Assembly: GCF_014651595.1 (NCBI RefSeq)
Contig: NZ_BMXE01000003.1
Location: 496,001 to 560,000 of the forward strand
DNA: 64,000 nucleotides
Direction: 5' to 3'
From: Pseudovibrio japonicus
GTDB taxonomy: Bacteria > Pseudomonadota > Alphaproteobacteria > Rhizobiales > Stappiaceae
Notes under the pieces: generated by a model
Told to the model about the DNA's origin: nothing
Database searches by the model: none
What the model saw: only the letters and a program-made list of their open reading frames with translations
Shown: piece by piece, positions 63,383 through 64,000 of the stretch
Position numbering within the stretch: the stretch's first letter is position 1
Layout of the letters: every line of letters begins with the position of its first letter
Position numbers and translations under genes: made by a program

Positions 63383-63867
63383 TGAAGCAGATCACTCTGT
63401 GAGCGGCAGTCAGCGTTGAGACCTAAGTTTTTTAGGGGTGCTGGAAGATGCTGCAAATATGATCACACAGCACTCCAGTGCGACTATATTTACCCAAGAG
63501 ACCTAGTCTGACAAACGGGGCCATTCCTTTGGCCACAGTGTAGGGCATCGCTCAAGACGAAAAATCACGCCCTGCTGTAATTGAAAATAGATCTCTTCCA
63601 AATTATAATAATTGTTATGCCTTATCCCACTTAGCTTGATCTAATGGCAATAAGAGCAAGTTTTAGTTTACACAATCCATGTGCCTATACGCACCTCCTG
63701 ACCAGATCAACTAAAGCCATATTAAAGTTGAATTTCGTTGAAACAGTATGTCTGGGTGTGCAATATGTATACAACGAAATATTGCTTTTCATGAGGTAGT
63801 ATTTTCGGACCAAGCGACCGTACATAAGTACTGAACCGTTTTTGGTCATTACCGATTGCACCCCAAA
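63383..63867. other. 485-bp intergenic region before the second cold-shock-like gene
   Basis: No plausible ORF. An inverted repeat, ATTTCGTTG (63732-63740) with CAACGAAAT (63772-63780), lies about 90 bp before the next start. The region is AT-rich in its middle and may hold the promoter and leader of the second cold-shock-like gene. Confidence 0.5.
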
Positions 63868-64000
63868 ATGATCAATGGTTCCGTGAAATTCTTTAATTCT
63901 GAACAAGGTTTTGGTTACGTTCAGGAAGAAGGCACCAATTCCCAGTTTCGCGTCCTCCGTGCTTCCTTAACTTGTGCTGGTATAAAGAAACTGGCTGAAC
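63868..64000 (+). CDS. Divergent cold-shock-like protein, cut by the window end
   Basis: The translation starts MINGSVKFFNSEQGFGYVQE, so the N-terminal Csp fold with an RNP1-like EQGFGYV is clear. The RNP2 region, normally DxFVHxS, reads SQFRVLRAS, losing the conserved His and changing the spacing by one residue. The rest lies beyond the window. It could be a specialised paralogue or a degenerating copy of the cold-shock gene 0.9 kb upstream. I see no strong ribosome binding site before the ATG. Confidence 0.65.
   Translation, partial: MINGSVKFFNSEQGFGYVQEEGTNSQFRVLRASLTCAGIKKLAE

Overview
The window looks like a chromosomal segment of an alphaproteobacterium, most probably a marine Pseudovibrio-like member of the Hyphomicrobiales/Stappiaceae. 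That placement is an inference from moderate GC, gene order around recA-alaS, rpsD and the pur genes, a DUF1476 (ATP synthase zeta-type) protein, and a GAAC-N7-GAAC SOS box before recA, which is the alphaproteobacterial form. I saw no rRNA, tRNA, CRISPR array, transposase or prophage gene.

Left third (1-24 kb): a pseudouridine catabolic pair (psuG, psuK) lies divergent to SOS-controlled recA, followed by alaS, a cyclic-nucleotide-type K+ channel, a GDPD, a RidA protein, a secreted protein with two Asp-Thr-Gly motifs like pepsin, and icd. Then come a FabF-type ketosynthase, an HdeD membrane protein, trmJ-murI, an AGCS symporter, rpsD and ttcA. A minus-strand block ends in grxD-bolA-purL.

Middle (24-48 kb): the purine genes are split. 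purL is about 6 kb away from purQ-purS-purC, and the space holds a secreted protein, an HlyD/FUSC efflux pair, a CPxC peroxiredoxin divergent from an AraC regulator, and chrA. Beyond purC are DUF1476, an HpaI-type aldolase, rpe, a BASS-like transporter, an Lrp regulator divergent from a fused indolepyruvate:ferredoxin oxidoreductase, and a TetR-MFP-RND efflux operon headed by an array of 20-bp operator-like repeats. A P1 peptidase, a flavin reductase and an exported phytochelatin-synthase-like protease follow.

Right third (48-64 kb): a complete liv operon (livH-livM-livG-livF-DUF6867-livK) is followed by a run of small exported proteins: LprI-like, one unknown, and two AprI/Inh-type lipoproteins. 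Then come a MazG-like NTP pyrophosphatase, a MoxR-VWA (CoxD/CoxE-like) pair, a TrmN6-like methyltransferase, DUF2007, a long-chain polyprenyl synthase, and a cold-shock gene pair whose second, divergent copy runs off the window.

Most genes are housekeeping or transport. The best candidates for something new are the pepsin-like secreted protein, the exported-inhibitor cluster, the accessory block inside the pur genes, and several non-coding repeat arrays (11-bp, 20-bp and 10-bp periods) in intergenic spaces. I found no clear undescribed defence or mobile system.
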